The position numbers and the translations under genes were made by a program. DNA of 25,074 bases from JANRJY01 sp033763735 (GTDB taxonomy: Bacteria > Bacteroidota > Bacteroidia > Cytophagales > UBA9547), in assembly GCA_033763735.1 (NCBI GenBank), contig JANRJY010000098.1, forward strand, positions 1-25,074, in the 5' to 3' direction. Position 1 is the stretch's first letter, and each line of letters opens with the position of its first letter. Below are positions 1 through 8,139 of the stretch, piece by piece. The notes beneath the pieces are model-generated. The model was given only the letters and a program-made list of their open reading frames with translations. It did no database searches and was not told the DNA's origin.

Positions 1-273
1 TTTGTATATTGTACTTAGTATTCCAATATCAGAAAACAATTGAGGTTGGATGTGAAATGGACCTTCATAGTCTACATTAAATGGATCACTTTTATCGTAA
101 TGTATTCTGTAACTCCAATCTCCGGTTTCCTTAATCCATTCCTCTTTGTTATTTAAATAAGAAGTTGTGTTCATATTTAATTGCTTCAATTCATTTAAAA
201 TTCGGGCCCAATCTTTTTTGGTTTCCGAACCCGTTAATTTTGAATTTGTTATTAACAATAAACTAGTGCCCAC
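1..273 (-). CDS. Partial unknown protein running off the left edge
   Basis: An open minus-strand frame continues through the window edge for about 91 codons. A TAA lies in the same frame eight codons upstream of the most distal usable start, a GTG at 273-271. A more conventional ATG (174-172) would shorten the N-terminus by 33 codons. The readable part is hydrophilic, with a lysine-rich helix-like stretch followed by an aromatic segment (motifs WIKETGDWSYRIHYDKSDPF and YEGPFHIQPQ). I do not recognise a family. It is the last visible gene in the leftward series of island cargo. The start is uncertain, and a 5'-truncated gene cannot be excluded because GTG starts are uncommon in this phylum. 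Confidence 0.45.
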   Translation of the reverse strand, partial: MGTSLLLITNSKLTGSETKKDWARILNELKQLNMNTTSYLNNKEEWIKETGDWSYRIHYDKSDPFNVDYEGPFHIQPQLFSDIGILSTIYK

Positions 274-358
274 TTTTGAAAAATTTAGAGATGGTTAATT
301 GTTTAAAAGTGAATTTATTTAAAATCGTTTATAACCTCAATAAAAGCCATCATTTATT

Positions 359-553
359 TTAATGGTTTGATTTATTGTTTTCCAATACCTCTTTCAATTC
401 TTTTAATGCTTCAAGTATTTCTGAATGTTTTCTTTCATCATTTCTGATTTTGAATTCTTCCATTGCTAAAATATATCTGAAGCTTAAATCATAACTTTTG
501 TAAGTGGTATTTGCGAGTGCTTCTACTTCTTGTTGGATGTTACTTGGAGTCAT
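359..553 (-). CDS. Small hypothetical protein with C-terminal coiled coil
   Basis: This is a 64-residue soluble protein with no signal peptide or membrane segment. The C-terminal half (residues about 33-60) is rich in Glu, Lys and Leu with heptad-like spacing (ILEALKELKEVLENN), which suggests a coiled-coil or dimerisation helix. The N-terminal part contains an aromatic patch (YKSYDLSFRYILAMEEF). It lies on the same strand as the other island cargo, 175 bp downstream of the HNH gene. I do not recognise a family. The coding call rests on clean codon structure, the ATG start and the lack of a competing frame. Confidence 0.55.
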   Translation of the reverse strand: MTPSNIQQEVEALANTTYKSYDLSFRYILAMEEFKIRNDERKHSEILEALKELKEVLENNKSNH

Positions 554-728
554 AGTTTTGTCATTTATTAGTAAATAAATACAATTATTAGATTTGTGTA
601 CAAGCAGAAAATAATATAGATATAAAGGACTAAATATATAAATTTAAGATTTCACGTAGCAATGAAAACGGCCGTTTATTCTTATTCAAAATACCATGAA
701 AGGCTAAAGAAATAAGAAAAAGTGAATA

Positions 729-1607
729 TCAAGTGCCCAATATTTTTGAAACTAGTTCAGATTTATATTTATCATTAATGTCTACATCACTGTACTCAAA
801 TATATTATATAATTCACTTAAGTTTCTATCTAAAAAACTTGGACACCTTTCCATATCAACAATTTCTATACAATCCAATTTATCATTTAACAAATTTTTC
901 TCAGAGGAATCAAACAGATAATTAATATTTTTATTGTAAACAAGATTAATAGATAAACCATTAATAGTAAACCAATTAAAAATAGTATCTACAAATTCCT
1001 TTTTCTCATCTTTATAATAAAAAGTGTTCCCAATATGCAAATATGGAAATGGATCATGTGTTTCCTTAAAAATTTTAAGATAACTAACAATGGCAATTTT
1101 AATTTGAAAATAAAACTTCAAATGTTTTAAACCTGAATTGTCATTTAAAAAATCAATAATTTCCTGTGAAATTTTATAGTTTCCAGTAGCAATCTGACAA
1201 CAAAAATACTTGGTAAAATATTTATATAAATTTAACTTTTGAATTTTCCAATTATCTCCAAATATTTTTTGATAATCGAATTTTGATTCTTGGATTATAG
1301 TTTCTTGATTATCCAAATAATATTCAATAAAAACATCATAAGCTCTATCGAATGGCTGACTTGATTCGTTGTTACATTGTTTACATAGAGTCTTTTTAAA
1401 AGTTAATTTATTGTCATTAGAACTTTGTAATTTGTAATTTTTGCCATCTTTTATCAAAAGCGGAAATGAATCACCCAAATTTTTATACGATCCTTTTCCA
1501 TAAAATTTATCATACACTGATTTTTTAATTTTATGTTCATTAGTATCAGCTTTTTTTTCGCACCACCAACATATTTCATCATATTTGAATACTTCTATAT
1601 GATTCAT
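729..1607 (-). CDS. HNH-type endonuclease-like protein
   Basis: The 292-residue protein has an HNH/treble-clef signature in its N-terminal third. It has Cys13-x2-Cys16, then Asn-Glu-His (His25) as the candidate catalytic histidine, then Cys75-x2-Cys78-Asn-Asn followed by a Ser-Gln-Pro-Phe-Asp-Arg-Ala-Tyr segment. The two CxxC pairs would bind the structural zinc, and HNH proteins of this shape cut DNA with a metal at the His/Asn site. The remaining ~200 residues are Phe/Tyr/Lys-rich with no recognised domain; they may recognise a target or a partner. It starts 62 bp downstream of a two-helix membrane protein gene on the same strand, so the two are probably co-transcribed. The island location next to a restriction enzyme suggests a defence role, but that is inference from context. 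Confidence 0.65.
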   Translation of the reverse strand: MNHIEVFKYDEICWWCEKKADTNEHKIKKSVYDKFYGKGSYKNLGDSFPLLIKDGKNYKLQSSNDNKLTFKKTLCKQCNNESSQPFDRAYDVFIEYYLDNQETIIQESKFDYQKIFGDNWKIQKLNLYKYFTKYFCCQIATGNYKISQEIIDFLNDNSGLKHLKFYFQIKIAIVSYLKIFKETHDPFPYLHIGNTFYYKDEKKEFVDTIFNWFTINGLSINLVYNKNINYLFDSSEKNLLNDKLDCIEIVDMERCPSFLDRNLSELYNIFEYSDVDINDKYKSELVSKILGT

Positions 1608-1669
1608 AAATTTAAAATCTTTGATGGTTGAATTTGAATTATTATGCCCTTTTTTTCTGTTTTAGGAAT

Positions 1670-2440
1670 TCACATTTTGCCTTTTTGTGGCTTTTGACCA
1701 AATATATCTCTAAGCTTATTTATTGGTGACTGTTTTTTATTTTTTAAAAGTTTTTTATTTTGTGTTTCGTTATACAAATCAAGTTCTCTTACATACTCTA
1801 AATACTCATACATGTTTTCTGCATATGCAGAAAAGTCAGTATTTCTTGTTGGGAAAGTAAAAGAAGTTGCAACCATAAAAAAAGTCGAATTAAGAAGTTG
1901 ATTTATTAGTCTAACATGTTCAGTATCAAGAAACGGCATGTAGTTAAATATTTTCTCTGTATATACTTTTACATAAGAGATGGAATTATTGTAAATAAGT
2001 GTCCCATGTGTTGCAGTTTGTGGATTACCAGGTGAACCTAAAAAAACATTTTTTGCAATTTCGTTAGGATTAGCAATTTTACAGAGTTCTAAATATTGCT
2101 CTTTGGTAATCGTTTTTTTGTCATAATCTAAATGATTTGCTCCTGAGGCAGTAATAATTTCGTAATAAACTCCATAAGCACGACCTACAAGATGACTTGT
2201 CCATTCGTAAACTGTAGTATAAATATTGCGTTTATCTTTCTTCTCCTTTATAACTACAACAACATAATAGAAAATATAACTTGCGATGTATGCCAAACTT
2301 AAATTTGATAATACCGCTCCAAGTTCGTCACCAAACAAAACTATCTCAGTGGTCTCATTAAAGATTATGTCGTTAATTAACACTGTAACTATTGAAATAA
2401 ACAATAAAATATTTAACGTTTGCTTTTGACTAAATTTCAT
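1670..2440 (-). CDS. Two-helix membrane protein of unknown function
   Basis: The 256-residue protein has two N-terminal hydrophobic helices, at about residues 9-27 and 43-64, separated by a short acidic loop (FGDELG). A basic KEKKDKR segment follows and predicts that the long C-terminal part (about 190 residues) is cytoplasmic. The C-terminal part is mixed alpha/beta with no motif I recognise, and ends in a Lys-rich tail. It lies upstream of the HNH gene with a 62-bp gap. Two-TM proteins paired with a soluble nuclease occur in several anti-phage modules, where the membrane protein is either sensor or effector. No sequence signature ties this pair to a named system. Confidence 0.6.
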   Translation of the reverse strand: MKFSQKQTLNILLFISIVTVLINDIIFNETTEIVLFGDELGAVLSNLSLAYIASYIFYYVVVVIKEKKDKRNIYTTVYEWTSHLVGRAYGVYYEIITASGANHLDYDKKTITKEQYLELCKIANPNEIAKNVFLGSPGNPQTATHGTLIYNNSISYVKVYTEKIFNYMPFLDTEHVRLINQLLNSTFFMVATSFTFPTRNTDFSAYAENMYEYLEYVRELDLYNETQNKKLLKNKKQSPINKLRDIFGQKPQKGKM

Positions 2441-2653
2441 ATTTATTCCTAGAATTTTATATAATTACAGTCCTCAAAAATGCCTAAACGTTTATGGTTA
2501 TACCTAGTAAGAACTTTAGGAAAGCACCACTTTTCGCTGACGGTTTATTAACATACATTTTTTGATTATTTTATATTTTAGCAAACTACAATTTGAGTTC
2601 ACTAATTATTATCCTTGATTTTGTTATTTATGGAGTAGTAATATTTATTTGCC

Positions 2654-3019
2654 TTATTTGAATTTGGCACTACCACGCCCTATATGTTTTTTTAATGATT
2701 CATTAACATTTCTTATTACCTCACCATTGTCTTTTACTACTTTTTCATAATATCTATCATTAGGATAATCAACAATTCGTTCCTTAAATACCCATTCACC
2801 ATTCGCTGAAGTTTCGTCACCAATAATAAATTTTAAAGGCTCTTTTCGTTTTCCGGTCTTTGTTATATCTTTTAACTTGCCCTTGATTTGTTCTCTGACG
2901 TTTATGTTTTCATTAAAATCTAAGCGGATTGTTTTTTCATTATGACCACATTTTTCACAGTTTTCCAGTTCATTATTTAATCGTGCGTTACACTTATTAC
3001 AATAAATCAAGGCTTCCAT
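2654..3019 (-). CDS. Small zinc-ribbon protein coupled to the restriction enzyme gene
   Basis: The start used here is the ATG at 3019-3017, giving 121 residues. It lies one base after the TAA stop (3023-3021) of the upstream restriction-modification gene, so translation is probably coupled. A longer frame extending into that gene is less likely because the Cys motif begins only at residue 7 of the short form. The N-terminus carries Cys7-x2-Cys10-x10-Cys21-x2-Cys24-Gly-His, a rubredoxin-like zinc knuckle. The C-terminus ends in a conserved-looking HIGRGSAK motif preceded by a DRYYEKVVKDNGEVI segment. The coupling suggests a regulator or accessory subunit of the enzyme, but its function is not known. 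Confidence 0.7.
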   Translation of the reverse strand: MEALIYCNKCNARLNNELENCEKCGHNEKTIRLDFNENINVREQIKGKLKDITKTGKRKEPLKFIIGDETSANGEWVFKERIVDYPNDRYYEKVVKDNGEVIRNVNESLKKHIGRGSAKFK

Positions 3020-3020
3020 C

Positions 3021-5930
3021 TTATTTCTGTTGTTTTTTCTTTGGTATAACCTTTGTAAACAAATCAGCGGTAAATTTCTCATAAAGCTCGAAGAGAAACT
3101 CCATGCGGTTGGCTTCTGTGGTGAACGGTTGAGGTCGGTATGCTAAGTCTACTGCTTTATCGAGTTCGTTATGTGCTTTTACTAATGCTGGAGGCATAGT
3201 AAGTGGGTCGTATAAGTCTGCCAATGAAGATTCGGGAAATTGAGTTCTTGCATCTAATACTTTTTGAGCTGCTTTTTCTATGGAATCAATTTGTTTCTTA
3301 TCAGGATTTAATGGCCAAGGGTAGTTATTGTAAACAATGTCTTTTGAGTACCTAAAGCGACTTTCTAAGCGGCCACATACAGATTTTACCCAAGCCATGT
3401 GCATTATAGAGGATAAAACACCAAAGTGAAACAGATTTGCATTTGGTACGATATGACAACTATTATGTGGAATATTATCCTTTTGAAAGAAAGCAAATGG
3501 AATATATTTTCTATTTTCGGAAGTTGTACTAGGTATTAAAATATAACTATCAGGATTTTTTAAATCCCTAAATTGAGTGGGTCTTTCTGCAAGTTTTCTG
3601 GCTCCTTCATCTATACTTTCTTCCCTCATTTTCTTCACCATTTTAACTCTTTCCAATACAAAAGGCATAAGTTGGATTTCCTCTGGCTTTGCATCAACAA
3701 GCCACAGACACCATCTTTTTTCACCATTTAAATATTCCTTGGCACTAATTAGTGGTTTTATAAACTTAAGTGAGTTAGGTTCTTTTGAAATGAACTCACT
3801 TAATTCTAAATCTGAAATAATAAGATGTCCACCATCTACAGGTTTGTTACCCCATACTACTTTTGGAACATCACAAATTGTTGTTTCTCTTGAAAATAAG
3901 GCAAAGTCTTTACCTTCATTCAAATATGGATTAATGTTTCGGCATTCAATTAAATGAGGTTCACTTTTTATATCTTCATATTCAAAAATTAGTTTTGAGT
4001 TAATATTATAATTTGCAAATCCAATGATAACAACATGTACAGCTGCGTTTCCCTTTGCTTCATTAGACCAACTAAAAGTTCTGTGGGCAAAATGAATTTT
4101 AATTTTATATTTATTGAAAAGTAAATTCCAAAGAATTCCAACTTGTTCACCTTGGGAAATAGAATTTGTGGAAACAAATGCCACTTTAGTTTTAGTGTTT
4201 TGAATTAATTGAGCAGCTTTTATATACCATGCAGCCACATAGTCCAACACGCCTGACCCATTTACTCCATAGAACACTTTTTCCATGTCAGCTTTTTGGC
4301 TTTCATTTTGTAGGTGCTTACCGATAAATGGTGGGTTACCTAAGATATAACTAAAATGAATTGTATTTTCCGCACTCTGTTGTGTTTCAAATTCATTTAT
4401 ACTTAATTCATTTGATGTTTTAGTGAAAACGTTTACTGTTCCATATTTAATTTCCGGCTCTTTGATAATATTTACATGTTCTGCATGAATAGAAATTGAA
4501 TTTAATGGATTCAACAATGATTGCCAATCTATATTTAGAGCATTTCCATTAACAATTGTAGCTGCTTTTTTCAAAGGTAAACGCGCAAAATATTGACCAA
4601 ATTCATTGCTTATGAGCATATTCATTTGGTGATCCATTAGCCACATAGCTACTTCGGCAATACGAGCGGGGAATTCTTCATATTCAATGCCGTACATCAT
4701 ATCTACATCCAGCCAAATAATTTCCCGTACATCCAAAGCCAATTGACCTGCTTTGTTTAATGCTCGTAAAATTTCAAGTTCTAACAATCGTAATTCTCTA
4801 TAGGTAATTACCAGGAAATTGCCACAACCACAAGCAGGGTCGAGAAACTTGAGTGAACCTAATTTTTTATGAAATTCGTTGAGCTTGTTTTTGTTCGTCT
4901 TGATACTTTCAAACTCTTGGTATAATTCATCTAAAAAAAGTGGTTTAATCAGTTTGAGAATATTCTTTTCGCTGGTGTAATGAGCGCCTAAATTTCTTCG
5001 TTCCACAGGGTTCATTACACTTTGGAACATGGAACCAAAAATGGCAGGTGAAATCATGCTCCAATCCAAATAGCAACATTCTAACAAAGCTGTACGCATT
5101 TTGGAATCGAAACTTGCCATTGGAAGCTGTTCTTCAAACAATTTGCCATTTACATATGGAAAAGCATTTAGCTGTTCGTCAAGGTTTTTAAATCGTTTGT
5201 CAGGTGGTGTATTAAGTACCTGAAAAAGCTCTTGCAATCGTGCAGCTAAGTCGCTTCCATCTACGTTGGTGCGTTGGTCAATAAAATCTTGAAATTGCTG
5301 CTTCTCAAAAATGGTGGTATCTTCAGCAAATAGACAAAACAACAAACGAACCAAATACACTTCCAACGGGTGTCCATCGTAACCTATCTCTTTGAGCCGG
5401 TCGTGAAGTTTACCCATCAAATCGGCAGCTTTGATATTTACAGGGTCTTGTTCTTTGTAGGTCTTTTTTTGATACCCTGCTATGAATCCAAAATGTTGGA
5501 TATAGTTTACAAAGTCTTTGAGATGAAACTCTATTACATTTGAATTTTCAATTCCTAAATCGGAATTGTCATCTAAATCATACAACTTGAATCGTTCAAA
5601 ATCCGATACCAAAATATACTTTGGTAATTCTGCATCTTTAAGTCCAGGGAAATAATCGGTGGCTTGTTTGTGTGCCTTATCCAAATCTTTGCCTCTTGAT
5701 TTGAATTCTATCAAGATTACTCCTTTCCAAAGCAAGTCAATGAATCCTTGCTTACCCCCTTCTTTTTTGACACTTATTTCAAATGATGCTACTCTTCTAC
5801 GTGGTACTCCAAACACATTAAAAAAATCGTCCATAAAGGACTTTGCTTCCGCATCTTCATTGGATTCCTTTTCCCATTCTTTGGAAAATTGTACTGCACG
5901 TTCTTTTATTTCGTTCCAGGAAAGGGCCAT
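3021..5930 (-). CDS. MmeI-family (Type IIL) restriction endonuclease-methyltransferase
   Basis: This 969-residue single polypeptide combines cleavage, adenine-N6 methylation and target recognition. The N-terminus has the PD-(D/E)xK nuclease site Asp65-x9-Glu75-Phe-Lys77, the spacing described for MmeI. A helical spacer follows (about 150-310). The methyltransferase core has LGAHYTSEKNI (314-324), motif I DPACGCGNF (364-372) and motif IV NPPF (532-535), the class that methylates adenine. The C-terminal third has the target-recognition region and a closing segment with VYNNYPWP, as in MmeI relatives. Length fits the family (about 900-1,000). It uses S-adenosylmethionine for methylation and would need no separate methylase gene. 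A zinc-ribbon gene follows after 1 bp. The specificity cannot be read by eye. BREX PglX and DISARM methylases are less likely because they lack this nuclease spacing. Confidence 0.9.
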   Translation of the reverse strand: MALSWNEIKERAVQFSKEWEKESNEDAEAKSFMDDFFNVFGVPRRRVASFEISVKKEGGKQGFIDLLWKGVILIEFKSRGKDLDKAHKQATDYFPGLKDAELPKYILVSDFERFKLYDLDDNSDLGIENSNVIEFHLKDFVNYIQHFGFIAGYQKKTYKEQDPVNIKAADLMGKLHDRLKEIGYDGHPLEVYLVRLLFCLFAEDTTIFEKQQFQDFIDQRTNVDGSDLAARLQELFQVLNTPPDKRFKNLDEQLNAFPYVNGKLFEEQLPMASFDSKMRTALLECCYLDWSMISPAIFGSMFQSVMNPVERRNLGAHYTSEKNILKLIKPLFLDELYQEFESIKTNKNKLNEFHKKLGSLKFLDPACGCGNFLVITYRELRLLELEILRALNKAGQLALDVREIIWLDVDMMYGIEYEEFPARIAEVAMWLMDHQMNMLISNEFGQYFARLPLKKAATIVNGNALNIDWQSLLNPLNSISIHAEHVNIIKEPEIKYGTVNVFTKTSNELSINEFETQQSAENTIHFSYILGNPPFIGKHLQNESQKADMEKVFYGVNGSGVLDYVAAWYIKAAQLIQNTKTKVAFVSTNSISQGEQVGILWNLLFNKYKIKIHFAHRTFSWSNEAKGNAAVHVVIIGFANYNINSKLIFEYEDIKSEPHLIECRNINPYLNEGKDFALFSRETTICDVPKVVWGNKPVDGGHLIISDLELSEFISKEPNSLKFIKPLISAKEYLNGEKRWCLWLVDAKPEEIQLMPFVLERVKMVKKMREESIDEGARKLAERPTQFRDLKNPDSYILIPSTTSENRKYIPFAFFQKDNIPHNSCHIVPNANLFHFGVLSSIMHMAWVKSVCGRLESRFRYSKDIVYNNYPWPLNPDKKQIDSIEKAAQKVLDARTQFPESSLADLYDPLTMPPALVKAHNELDKAVDLAYRPQPFTTEANRMEFLFELYEKFTADLFTKVIPKKKQQK

Positions 5931-5996
5931 AAAAAGGCAACTATTGAAATGTGAATGTGCAATATAAAATTAAAGAAATTAAAAGCAAAAAAATGA

Positions 5997-6039
5997 GCGC
6001 AACGTGCGCAAGGGTATATATACGGGTTTGCGCTTGCGC
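5997..6039. repeat. GC-rich inverted repeat between the ATPase and restriction genes
   Basis: The left arm carries GCGCAA twice (5997-6002 and 6006-6011), and the right arm carries its complement TTGCGC twice (6028-6033 and 6034-6039). The 16-base centre contains the palindrome TATATA. The arms differ by a 3-base spacer (CGT) on the left. This is strikingly GC-rich for the surroundings and sits in the 147-bp gap between two minus-strand genes. It could terminate the mobilisation operon, act as a regulator-binding site for the restriction gene, or mark a cargo-insertion junction. There is no U-run of the kind a classic terminator would have. Confidence 0.55.
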
Positions 6040-6077
6040 TATTTATAAGTATCAGAAATTGAACGCAAAAGAAACCG

Positions 6078-7319
6078 CTAATTTTTACTAGAATTAAGGG
6101 GTATAATTGTATAAATCATTTCCTGGCCTTTGGCTGTTTTGGTCAAGTAAAATATTTCCTTTTCAGGTGTTTCTATTGGTATGGTTTGTTTGATTATTTT
6201 ATTTATTCGATTGTCGAGTGTTCTTTCTTTTATAAAAAGTTCATCTTTCAATATTGGATATAGGTTTTTTCTGGACATCCCGCCATCCTTTAGTATTAGC
6301 CATAGCATTTCTAATAATGAATTGAATTCTAAATTTTGGGCATTAATATTTGTTACTGTTTCTGCATCTGCTAATACAAGTCCTTTTTCATAATCGGAGT
6401 ACTCTGCAAAAAATGGCTCATGACGTACAGTAGCACGACATTTTAGGTATGAAATTTTTATGAGCGATGAGGTCCTTCCTTTAGTTCCTTCACTTCGTTC
6501 AGGATGACAGTCCTCGAAGGATACTTGAATAACTGTACTGGCTTTATTTATCAGCTCTGTACCTAAGTGTCCACGGGCTTTGTCAATGCTTCCAGGGTTT
6601 TCGTGTATGAGGCACAAAAAAGTAATGTCATAACGGTTAATACTCCGGTTCATCATGTCAATGAGTTTCATGCTGTCCCTGGCATCGTTGAAATTAAATA
6701 CACAATCGGTAATTACATCCAGTACAATGAAAGTATGCTGATTTGAATTATTTCGGATGTGTTCTAAGTATTCATCCAATACTTCAAAACGTTCTTCTCG
6801 GCTAAACTCTAACAATGAAACACAATCGAAGTTTGGTACTGTATCTTCCATGTTAAATCCTGCTTTCAATTGAATTTGTTGAAGTGCGTAGGGCAGTTGA
6901 TCAGATAAGTTTCTTTCTGTATCGACATAACATACATTGTAGTATTTAAGTACTTCGGTTTTGAAACCTAATAAATCGCGGTTTGTTCCAGGGCGTTTTA
7001 ATAAACTGGCACAAATAGTTTCTGCTAATCTGCTTTTATGTACGCCTGCCTTACCTTGAATCACATTAATAGTTTTAGGAAAGAAAACTGGTTTGTCGTT
7101 TTGAAAAAGAATAGCCGGAGCGAAATGGATTTTTTGAGTACGTGCTTTTAGGAGATGTTCTCGGGTAGAGAGGAGTTGTTGAAGCCTTAAACTATTAGCC
7201 CCACTTAAATCGACCCCACTTTTAATCCTCACATTCTTAGCCCCCTCTAAATCTCCCCCGGAAAAGGGGGAGACTTTTTGATTTGGTAGAAAGTCAATTG
7301 GTTTTGGGATGTCATTCAT
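6078..7319 (-). CDS. RecA-fold/RepA-like ATPase of the mobile island
   Basis: The 413-residue protein has a P-loop NTPase core: Walker A GKAGVHKS (89-96), Walker B FIVLDVITD (197-205) and a downstream LIHENPGSIDKARGHLGTEL segment (237-256) typical of hexameric RepA/AAA_25-type ATPases. Such proteins act in replication or mobilisation of plasmids and islands. The start codon overlaps the stop of the preceding gene (ATGA at 7319-7316), showing coupling. Two stretches look like translated repeat elements rather than family sequence: residues about 16-27 (SPFSGGDLEGAK) and about 270-283 (CHPERSEGTKGR). Both keep the frame open, so the protein probably still folds. The C-terminal ~90 residues look like a winged-helix region. 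The role in island excision or replication is inferred from family and neighbours. Confidence 0.75.
   Translation of the reverse strand: MNDIPKPIDFLPNQKVSPFSGGDLEGAKNVRIKSGVDLSGANSLRLQQLLSTREHLLKARTQKIHFAPAILFQNDKPVFFPKTINVIQGKAGVHKSRLAETICASLLKRPGTNRDLLGFKTEVLKYYNVCYVDTERNLSDQLPYALQQIQLKAGFNMEDTVPNFDCVSLLEFSREERFEVLDEYLEHIRNNSNQHTFIVLDVITDCVFNFNDARDSMKLIDMMNRSINRYDITFLCLIHENPGSIDKARGHLGTELINKASTVIQVSFEDCHPERSEGTKGRTSSLIKISYLKCRATVRHEPFFAEYSDYEKGLVLADAETVTNINAQNLEFNSLLEMLWLILKDGGMSRKNLYPILKDELFIKERTLDNRINKIIKQTIPIETPEKEIFYLTKTAKGQEMIYTIIPLNSSKN
6471..6510. repeat. Dispersed repeat inserted in frame in the ATPase gene
   Basis: On the minus strand this segment encodes CHPERSEGTKGR. I recognise that peptide as the read-through of a small dispersed repeat (core GTCATCCTGAACGAAGTGAA) seen in many Bacteroidota and other genomes. 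It falls just after the conserved ATPase core, where the related proteins would be expected to run on without it. The recognition is from memory; only one copy is present in this window. Confidence 0.5.
7253..7272. repeat. Palindromic repeat in the 5' coding part of the ATPase gene
   Basis: A perfect 7-bp stem, CTCCCCC (7253-7259) with GGGGGAG (7266-7272), encloses a 6-base loop. It lies inside codons of the ATPase N-terminus and encodes the low-complexity peptide SPFSGGDLEGA. GC-rich hairpins of this form with a flanking TCTAAAT-type sequence are common extragenic repeats in Bacteroidota. Confidence 0.55.
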
Positions 7320-7684
7320 TTGTTGATTGGGGTAAAGAAAGTTCTGATTTCAGCGTTTTGTTTTACAATTGTGAATGACCAATTATCAATATTTTTGCAT
7401 TTTTTTGATGATTCGGATTTCATAGAGGTTTCTAGTTGGTGAATTAGATATAAATATTCAACTCTATCCAGTCTTAAAAGTAATTCTTGAAAGTAGGAAA
7501 GCCGTTGGCTTTCCCATTGTAAACGTTGGTACATTTTTTCAAGATTTGCTTTGTCCGGGTTGGGTTCTAGTCCCAACTTTCGGTAATAGGCTTTGTTTTT
7601 TTCAAGTTTTTCATCGTCTTGAAGTACGATATCTTTGGCATGGTCTATCAGGTCCATCCAAGGAAGGTGGGTTAGGATTAGCAT
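7316..7684 (-). CDS. Small island protein of unknown function, coupled to the ATPase
   Basis: The 122-residue soluble protein is mostly helical and charged in the middle (KNKAYYRKLGLEPNPDKANLEKMYQRLQWESQRL), with no recognised motif, signal peptide or membrane helix. Its stop overlaps the ATPase start by four bases, so the two are translated together. It follows the excisionase-like HTH gene by 77 bp; that gap holds a palindromic repeat. Position within the mobility operon suggests a role in island maintenance or an ATPase partner. No family is recognised. Confidence 0.65.
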   Translation of the reverse strand: MLILTHLPWMDLIDHAKDIVLQDDEKLEKNKAYYRKLGLEPNPDKANLEKMYQRLQWESQRLSYFQELLLRLDRVEYLYLIHQLETSMKSESSKKCKNIDNWSFTIVKQNAEIRTFFTPINK

Positions 7685-7712
7685 GGTCGTAAAAGAAACC
7701 TCATCCCTAAAT

Positions 7713-7733
7713 CCCTTCTCCTGCAGAGAAGGG
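7713..7733. repeat. Palindromic repeat between HTH and small island gene
   Basis: An 8-bp perfect stem, CCCTTCTC (7713-7720) with GAGAAGGG (7726-7733), closes a 5-base loop CTGCA. It occupies the 77-bp gap between two minus-strand genes. A T-run on the plus strand (7748-7756) is on the wrong side for a minus-strand terminator. It is better read as a Bacteroidota extragenic palindrome than as a terminator. Confidence 0.55.
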
Positions 7734-7761
7734 ACTTGAAAGAGGACTTTTTTTTTAATTG

Positions 7762-8046
7762 TTATCTCCTAAATGCTTTGTTGTAGTGTCTTTGCAAATG
7801 GGCTTCGATGTCGGAGGCTTTGTAGTAGATTTTACTGCCTACTTGCGAAAAGCTTACTATTCCTTCATCTCTATAGGTTTGCATGGTTCGGGTGCTGACT
7901 TTTAAGAGTTCGCATACTTGAGTATTGTCGAGCCAAATGTCGGTAAGGGGCTGTTTTCCTTTTTCTTCTAGTACTTTGGTTTTGATTTCATCTAGTTTGT
8001 TAACTATTTCGTGAAATGCTTCTGATTGAATGGTGATTACTTGCAT
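7762..8046 (-). CDS. Excisionase/AlpA-type helix-turn-helix protein
   Basis: The 94-residue DNA-binding protein has a MerR-like winged HTH of the HTH_17 class at about residues 36-88. The line WLDNTQVCELLKVSTRTMQTYRDEG gives the two helices, followed by the wing GSKIYYKASDIEAHL. The N-terminal ~35 residues form a predicted coiled coil. In Bacteroidota integrative elements this class of protein sits just inside the integrase and acts as a recombination directionality factor or regulator of excision. Its place between the RteC-like gene and the ATPase gene fits that role. The start is the ATG at 8046, with no in-frame alternative of similar quality. Confidence 0.85.
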   Translation of the reverse strand: MQVITIQSEAFHEIVNKLDEIKTKVLEEKGKQPLTDIWLDNTQVCELLKVSTRTMQTYRDEGIVSFSQVGSKIYYKASDIEAHLQRHYNKAFRR

Positions 8047-8139
8047 AATTATTATTGTTTAGTGATATATTATGCAAGTCTCGGAAAAGATAAAAAGTCC
8101 AGAAGTCCCAAAAAAGGTCCTTAGGACTATTTTTTTTCT

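Noticed and set aside
662..715. 17-residue plus-strand ORF starting MKTAVYSYSKYHE
   Set aside because: Too short, no supporting context, and its surroundings are minus-strand genes.
3021..5930. BREX PglX or DISARM methyltransferase
   Set aside because: The N-terminal Asp-x9-Glu-x-Lys nuclease site and the overall domain order match MmeI, and no companion BREX or DISARM genes are present.
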